A stretch of 64,000 bases of DNA from Helichrysum umbraculigerum (taxonomy: Eukaryota > Streptophyta > Magnoliopsida > Asterales > Asteraceae). Position 1 is the first letter of the stretch. Each line of letters opens with the position of its first letter. Below the pieces are notes generated by a model. The model did no database searches. It had not been told where the DNA came from and saw nothing but the letters and a program-made list of their open reading frames with translations. Position numbers and translations under genes: made by a program. The DNA is taken from the NCBI GenBank assembly GCA_949592205.1, contig CATIUR010000001.1, forward strand, positions 239,834,750 through 239,898,749, in the 5' to 3' direction. Of the stretch, positions 57,134 through 64,000 are shown one piece after another.

Positions 57134-58986
57134 TATAACGCCCCTCATTTAATAACACAATATAATATTAAGTTTGGCGGAAGCGACTATTATAATTACA
57201 TATTCTATTGAAAACCTGCTAGAAATTTTCGCAAACCTTTATACAATATGTTTAACTACTAATCAAACATAGTTAACATGTTTACAAACCCGGGCATTAT
57301 ATGCTATAAAACATTATTTATTACAAACTGGATCAGAGTTGTGAGTTTCAAACATTCCCAGCATCAAAACATCCTTCCTGACTACCCACATAATATACAT
57401 CACCTGCAGGAAGTAAATTGAGGGATTAGCACGAAGCTAAGTGAATGAATTATCAACTACCATTCAATTTAGCTAGCAATCTGTTCACAATCAATAATGC
57501 AACAAATATCGTCAAGAGGAACGGTGGTTCCTAAGGACCCTGTGCCGGGTGGCCCCATCAGAACACTTACATCAACTGTAGGTCAAAACAGTGATTAACC
57601 GCTAACTAAATGCTAATCTCCATCAACACATGTACGCAACCCTGTGTTGACCAACATTAGCAATCAAGTCCAACCAACAATCTAGTTGACCTCTGGATTA
57701 TACATTTCAATTCAATGTTCGTCAAACAACCAATCAAATGGCATATCATTTCAAGGTTAACATACTATCAATAGTAATCCTATAATTACTGATTGAAATC
57801 AAACTGACACAACCAAATCAAACTGTGAGTTTCAAATCCACTCACCTGATTGTCTCGTTTCACTTACTCAGCTGTCTTATCTCGCTGAGCTCTTTGATTA
57901 TCTGAGAATCAAAATCAAATATAAGTTAGTAACAACGTTCTTAAAACCATCGCTTATATTCGAATACTATATATATAGATACGTTTCACAGCATATATAA
58001 CACAATCAATACATATGCACATTTGTCAAGTACATTAACAAACTTATCAATTAATATTAACACATTCAAGATTAAAAGAAGTTCATTCAAAATTCCCATT
58101 TCCTGAGAAAGTGTTGAATCCGCCGGATTCATCTGAATCCGTCCGGATTCATTTGAATCCGCCGGATTCCCAACCGGATTCAACACCTTTTCGTTTCCAG
58201 TTTGATCAGGTCCTTTTAAAACGAATACGTTCTTGAATACGGTCATGAATACGCCGTATTCACCAAAATTCTGGTTTGCGTTTTTTGGGGGAATCCGCCG
58301 GATTCAGGTGAATCCGCCGGATTCCCGGGTTTCGCGCAGAAACCCTGAACCTGCTATGGCTAAACTCAGCAAATCCAAATCACAAACAAAACAACCACAA
58401 ACTCGTTTCCAACAACATGTTTCAGTTTATATATCATCACAAAAGCATACAATAACATGTTTAAAGCTTCAAATCACAATCAATTCATATCAAAACTTCA
58501 AATGATCATAACCATGAATTTGAACATGAATAATAACTTACAATCAAGGAATTACAACTAGGAGATGATGATGATTATGACAACACAAGATCACAGCTCC
58601 AATTCCACAAGTTTTTGATTATGATTTGCAAGGGTTTTAAGGGTTTTAGGTTTTTAAGATTTTTCCAAAAGAGGAAAGTGTGAACTTTCCTAAAAGGGAA
58701 AGGTATTTAAGTCGGTCAACTTTTTAACACCGACCCGTATCCACTTAAAACTAGTCCCCTTTCAATCTATTGTCTGGAACCTAAAAAACATTTGCAAGAA
58801 ACTTATTTTATTGCACCGTCAACTATAGTAAATTAAAACAATCAACAATTTACTAAGCACAATAAGTCCTGAGGCTTATTTAACTAAGTTTCACAACTAA
58901 ACACATGTTACCAAAATAATTTCTAATACAATTAAATACATCAATTTAAAATTAGAAATTACCGGACTAGAAGAGAGGATGTTACA
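57134..58986 (-). mobile_element. 3' LTR of element G
   Basis: 1,853 bp. On the minus strand it starts TGTAACATCCTCTC next to the polypurine tract and ends GGGGCGTTATA, so the usual CA end is TA here. The same sequence starts again at 63717. ATATT (57129-57133) is the expected duplication, but its partner is outside the window. A palindrome array lies at 58118-58325. Confidence 0.9.
58118..58325. repeat. GAATCCG/CGGATTC palindromes in LTR G
   Basis: GAATCCGCCGGATTC occurs about four times (near 58118, 58155, 58291 and 58311), with a longer form GAATCCGTCCGGATTC near 58135. One unit reads GAATACGCCGTATTC (about 58247), where both arms changed together. Near-identical half units GAATACG are at 58222 and 58233. 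Confidence 0.85.
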
Positions 58987-59000
58987 ACTCTCCCCCCCTT
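58987..59000 (-). other. Polypurine tract of element G
   Basis: On the minus strand AAGGGGGGGAGAGT directly precedes the LTR, following a TTTCGGGGACGAAATC segment. Confidence 0.85.
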
Positions 59001-62000
59001 AAGAAGATTTCGTCCCCGAAATCTCATCACAATCAAACAATCCAGGATATCTGGATCTCATACTATCCTCTGTTTCCCACGTTAGGTTTTCACCTAAACT
59101 ATGTTTCCATTTTACTAACACCATGGGAATCTGTTTCTTCCTAAGTTTGGTCACTTTTCTGTCGAGAAGTTCAACTGGTTCTTCTACTAACTTCTGACTT
59201 TGATCAACTTTCAAATCTTTCAAAGGAAGAATCTGAGACTGGTCTTCAACGTTACATTTCCTCAAATAACAAATGTTAAACGTATCATGAATGCCAGCAA
59301 GTTCTGGAGGAAGATCCAATGTAACAGACTGATCATTAACAATCTGACGAATTTTGAACGGTCCAATATATCGAGGAGCCAATTTGCTACGTTTCCCAAA
59401 CCGAATTACCCCTTTCCAAGGAGAAACTTTCAAATAAACAAGTTCACCTTCAACAAAAGTAACTGGTCGACGTTTAGGATCAGCATATTGTTTCTGTCTA
59501 TCACGTGCAGCTTTCAACTTTTCACGAGCCGCTGCCACTTTATCAGCTGTCATCTGAATAATATCTGGACCTGCAAACTGTTTCTCTCCAGCCTCTAACC
59601 AACAAGTTGGAGTTCTACAACGGCGACCATAAAGCATTTCATATGGAGGCATGCCAATACTAGAAATATAAGAGTTATTATAAGCAAACTCAACCAATGG
59701 CAAATGAGAATCCCAAGAACCACCATACTCCAGAATACAAGCTCTCAACATATCCTCCAATGTCTGAATCGTACGTTCTGACTGGCCATCTGTTTGAGGA
59801 TGATAAGCTGTACTAAGATTCACTCTGGTGCCCAACTCATGCTGTAAACTTTGCCATAAATGAGATACAAACCTCGGATCTCTATCGGATACAATCGATA
59901 ATGGAATACCATGCCGAGTAATAATCTCATTCATATACAACTGTGCAAGTTTAGTCAAAGATATTGTCTCATTGGTAGCTAGAAAATGAGCACTCTTAGT
60001 CAATCGATCAACAATGACCCAAACCATATCATTTCCTCGGACAGTTCTAGGTAACTTAGTAACAAAATCCATAGTCAGATGTTCCCACTTCCATTCAGGA
60101 ATCTCAAGTTGTTTCAACGATCCATACGGCTTCTGGTGTTCAGCTTTAACTTGAGAACAAATATGACAAGAACTAACAAACCTTGCTACATCCATCTTCA
60201 TTGTAGGCCACCAATACAAAGGTTTCAAGTCATTATACATTTTCGTACTTCCAGGATGTACAGACAATCTAGATTTATGGGCTTCATTCAGAATAACATC
60301 CCGAAGACCACCAAACAAAGGAATCCAAACACGAGACTGAAAGGTTTTTAATCCCCTTGAATCATCTACTAACAATTCTTTTCGATTCAACATAATCTCA
60401 GATTTCAAATTTTGATCTAACAAAGCCTCTAACTGTGCAGCTTTTATCTGAGCCACCAAATCAGAAGAAACTTCTAAACGCATAAAATAAACTCGATCAG
60501 AAGTTACCTTGCGGCTTAAAGCATCAGCAACCACATTGGCTTTCCCTGGATGGTATTTAATTTCACAATCATAATCCTTGATTAATTCTAACCATCATCT
60601 CTGCCGCATATTCAACTCTTGCTGTGTAAATATATACTGAAGACTCTTGTGATCCGTACAAATAACACATATGGTACCATACAAGTAATGCCTCCAGATT
60701 TTTAAAGCAAATACAACAGCTGCAAGTTCTAAATCATGGGTAGGATAATTTCTCTCATGAGGTTTGAGCTGACGAGAAGCATAAGCAATCACACGATCTC
60801 GCTGCATTAAAACACAACCCAAACCAGCAATCGATGCATCACAATAAACAACAAAATCAGCGGACCCATCTGGCAATGCTAACACAGGAGCCTGACATAA
60901 CAACTGTTTCAGAGTCTGAAAAGCAGCTTCCTGTTGTTCAGCCCATACAAACTTTTCATCCTTACGGGTTAGTTTAGTCAATGAACCGGCAATTTTAGAA
61001 AAATCTTTAATAAACTTCCGGTAATAACCCGCCAAACCAAGAAAACTTTTTATTTCTGAAGCAGACTTTGGAGCTTTCCAATTCATTACAGCTTCAATTT
61101 TCGAAGGATCAACTTTAACACCCTCATTACAAATGATATGACCCAAAAACTGTACTTCCCGAATCCAAAATTCACATTTAGAAAACTTGGCATACAAATG
61201 TTCTCTCTTTAAGGTTTCCAATACTAACCTCAAATGCATTCTATGTTCTGATTCGGATTTAGAATATACCAAAATGTCATCGATAAATACAATCACAAAT
61301 TTATCAAGAAAAGGTCGACAAACACAGTTCATCAAATCCATAAAAACTGCTGGAGCATTCGTCAAACCAAAAGGCATAACCAGGAATTCAAAATGACCAT
61401 ACCTGCTTCGAAATGCAGTTTTAGGAATATCACAATCACGAACACGAACTTGATGATAACCTGACCTCAAATCAATCTTTGAATAATACGAAGATCCCTG
61501 CAACTGATCAAACAAATCATCTATGCGAGGCAGAGGATATTTATTTTTTACTGTCCGTTTATTCAATTCCCTATAATCAATGCACATTCTAAAAGACCCA
61601 TATTTCTTTTTCACAAACAGAACTGGTGCACCCCAGGGAGAAGAACTAGGCCGAATAAACCCTTTATCCAACAACTCCTGTATCTGATTCATCATTTCAC
61701 GTATCTCAGATGGAGCTAATCTATAAGGGGCTTTAGCTATAGGTGAAGAGCCATGAACAAGATCAATCTGATATTCAACCTCCCTAACCGGTGGTAAACC
61801 AGGTAATTCATTAGGGAACACTTCCGAATACTCAGAAACAACCGGTACATCAGAAAGGGACTTCTTTTCTAACTTAGCATCAATCACATAAGCTAGATAC
61901 GATTCACAGCCCTTGGACAAAGATTTCCTAGCTTTCATCATACTAATCAAAGGTATACAACCATTATCCCGTTCTCCTCGAGCCACGACATATAACTCTT

Positions 62001-63555
62001 TAGAGATTGGAATTCTAATCAGCTTATTGTGGCAATCTATGCTTGCTTTATATTGACTTAACCAATCCATACCAATAATCACGTCAAAACTAGCAATTGG
62101 CATCAACAGAAAGGAAATTGGGAAAGTCTGGCCATCTATCATAATACTAGCTCCAATTACCGAGGTGGTAACAGGAACCGACTTGCCACTAGCTATTTCT
62201 ACTTCAACAGGGTTTGTAATCACAGTAGGCATCATTTTCAACTTATCACAGAAGTACATAGATACAAACGAACAATTTGCACCAGAATCAAACAAAACAC
62301 GAGCTGGTACAGAATTTACAAGAAAAGTACCCGTGATCACGTCATCTGTATGGACAGCTTCATCCACTGTCATTTGAAAAGCCCTACTAACTGCAGATGG
62401 CGGAGTCTTCCGCTTCTGACCGGAAGAAGCTGATGAACTAACAACTGACCCAGAACCCTGTCTCTTAGCCTCAGTACACTGATTTGCACGATGACCTTCC
62501 TTATGACAATTCCAACACACATAAGTAGGAAAAACACAATCTTTGGCTTCATGCCCAATCACACCACATTTCACACATCTAGTGGTTTGCACAGTACACG
62601 GCCCAAAATGTCTAGCTCTACACTTAATACACCAATTGGGACGATCAGAAGTACCACCACGACTTTCTTGTTTCTTACCCTGCTGATTTCCTTGCCACCG
62701 TTGCTTACCTTTACCAGAAGATTCACTCCTAGATTTCTGAGAAACTATTTCTTTACTTGGTACTTGTTGAGGCTTCAAATCACTGTCAACAGATCGAGCT
62801 AACATGAAAGCTTGAGGAAGAGAGCCAGCTAATCTCACTGAAGTTCGATAATGATTAGGTAAAGTACCCACAAACTGTTCTATTTGAGTTCTCTCATCAG
62901 GAACCCACTGCTGAACAAACCTAAGTTTCTCTGTGAACTGATTTATCAAATCATCCATTGACATGTTATCAGTTAATTGCAAATCCATAAACTCTTTTCT
63001 AATTCGAGCTATATCATAGTTTGAACAGTACTGCTTACAAACTTCATTACGAAAGTCAGACCATCGGATAGAAGCTTTCTGAAAAGAAGATAATACAGAA
63101 GTAATCGAATCCCACCAATTCATAGCTGCTCCTTTTAAAAGTTGAGTTGCATAAGGAACTTTTAGTTCTTCCTCACATTGACAGACTTCAAATTTCTTTT
63201 CAACATCTCTCAACCAATCCAGAGTTACAGAAGGATTCGTACTACCCGAATACACAGATGGATTACTGCTCATAAGGGTTTTAAAAGAACACACCTTTTG
63301 CTTTGGCGGTGAAATCGTACCAAACACAGGATGAGAGGATTCGGCCTCTTTTTGTTGTTTATACATTCTAAGCGCTTGGTTTTCCTCTTCCAAATGAAGC
63401 AAATACTGATCCCTTTCTACCTCCTCTCTAGCATGGAAAGAAGTACCAGCATGTTCATTACGGTCATCATGAATCTCAGCAATAACTTCAGGCCTTGAGG
63501 CATTATTAGGGTTAACAGGTAGTTGCTCGTTATCCGCCATATCTGTAAACACCAC
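58999..63555 (-). pseudogene. Gag-pol of element G with a single in-frame stop
   Basis: The frame is open for about 1,518 codons except for one TGA at 60595-60597, between RNase H and integrase. It starts at ATG 63555 or more likely at MADNE, 15 bases on. Gag precedes three Cys-rich motifs: CIKCRARHFGPC, CVKCGVIGHEAKDC (about 324) and CWNCHKEGHRANQC (about 345). The protease site is FDSGAN (about 424). RT shows RIDDLFDQL and the FIDD box (about 757). RNase H has YCDASIAGLGC and TDHKSLQYIF. After the stop come integrase (HPGSTKMY...CHICSQVK finger, MDFVTKLP, SDRDPRF, GQSERTIQ), PRYIGPFKI and a chromodomain-like tail (VKWKHSLGENLTWETED). The stop fits a C-to-T transition at a methylated CpG. 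Without readthrough this copy would make no integrase. Confidence 0.92.
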
Positions 63556-63701
63556 AACAGCTTACAAATCATTAGTCGTTAGCACCTATTCGACTAACAG
63601 TTTCACATTCAGTACATAATCCCATTCCCAAGAATGTTTGACACAACACAATCAAAGTTTAGGATTGAACATACAATCATATTCAATTGCCCTAAACTAT
63701 T

Positions 63702-63713
63702 GCTCTGATACCA
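63702..63713 (-). other. Primer-binding site of element G
   Basis: The reverse complement reads TGGTATCAGAGC, three bases from the LTR edge at 63717. Confidence 0.9.
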
Positions 63714-63716
63714 ACT

Positions 63717-64000
63717 TATAACGCCCCTCATTTAATAACACAATATAATATTAAGTTTGGCGGAAGCGACTATTATAATTACATATTCTATTGAAAACCT
63801 GCTAGAAATTTTCGCAAACCTTTATACAATATGTTTAACTACTAATCAAACATAGTTAACATGTTTACAAACCCGGGCATTATATGCTATAAAACATTAT
63901 TTATTACAAACTGGATCAGAGTTGTGAGTTTCAAACATTCCCAGCATCAAAACATCCTTCCTGACTACCCACATAATATACATCACCTGCAGGAAGTAAA
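63717..64000 (-). mobile_element. 5' LTR of element G (partial)
   Basis: Matches 57134-57417 with no difference noticed, and is cut by the window end. Confidence 0.92.

Larger units (their letters stand above)
57134..64000 (-). mobile_element. Ty3/gypsy element G (second LTR runs off the window)
   Basis: From right to left: partial 5' LTR (63717-64000), primer-binding site (63702-63713), short leader, gag-pol with one stop, polypurine tract and 3' LTR (57134-58986). The visible 284 bp of the right LTR look identical to the left LTR (57134-57417), so the insertion is young. It is a chromovirus distinct from F, with shorter LTRs and a different gag start. Confidence 0.92.

Noticed and set aside
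59200..60351. Plus-strand frames of 90-132 codons
   Set aside because: Shadows of the integrase region of element G.

Overview
This is a window of plant nuclear DNA from an AT-rich, repeat-laden eudicot genome; an asterid, perhaps Asteraceae, is a guess from the style of the repeats. The evidence is two spliced plant genes (a DYW-class pentatricopeptide repeat gene and a TBC/Rab-GAP gene with nine exons), an intron-containing nuclear tRNA-Tyr gene, and many Ty3/gypsy LTR elements primed by initiator tRNA-Met, with Helitrons, CACTA, hAT-, Mutator- and Stowaway-type elements. The host genes fill about 10 kb (27.5-37.3 kb). Nearly everything else is transposable-element DNA, much of it nested.

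Layout. 1-11.54 kb: minus-strand LTR element A (non-coding internal part plus LTR) is inserted in an LTR of minus-strand element B, a decayed gypsy element that itself landed in or beside a (TA)n tract. 12.15-19.30 kb: a 7.15-kb minus-strand Helitron carries a captured piece of an NDR-type protein kinase gene and lies against CACTA terminal DNA (to 19.53 kb). That CACTA end in turn interrupts the internal region of minus-strand LTR element C. 20.16-26.23 kb: the LTR of C, split by a solo LTR (D) with a perfect 5-bp target duplication. 26.60-27.40 kb: a hAT-type MITE ends 173 bp before the PPR start codon. 27.57-29.75 kb: PPR-DYW gene. 31.57-32.61 kb: a MITE with 11-bp flanking repeats, a foldback and a SINE-like unit. 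32.83-36.59 kb: TBC gene. 37.24-37.33 kb: tRNA-Tyr. 38.66-38.88 kb: a 223-bp Helitron. 39.15-51.93 kb: solo LTR E split by F, a complete and apparently autonomous chromodomain gypsy element with near-identical LTRs and an intact 1479-residue gag-pol. 52.1-53.7 kb: MITEs, including a three-level nest (Stowaway, then Helitron, then Stowaway). 54.65-55.77 kb: a Helitron-like 5' end and a broken MORN-repeat gene fragment. 57.13-64.00 kb: gypsy element G on the minus strand, with one in-frame stop in an otherwise open gag-pol; its second LTR runs off the window.

The signal I rate highest is not a gene. The LTRs of C, D, E, F and G each carry arrays of short inverted repeats (stem-loops). In D, C, G and, more weakly, E/F, the loop is constant while the stem sequence changes from unit to unit on both arms together, including G:U-compatible changes. 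In F, 13 units of 19 bp largely alternate between a GTCAC/GTGAC type and a GACAC/GTGTC type. Neither ordinary tandem duplication nor coding explains this. It points either to conserved RNA or cruciform structure in the LTR, or to a template-switch process that keeps repairing palindromes. F itself is inserted inside one such palindrome of E.

All family calls are by eye from motifs; no database or folding program was run.
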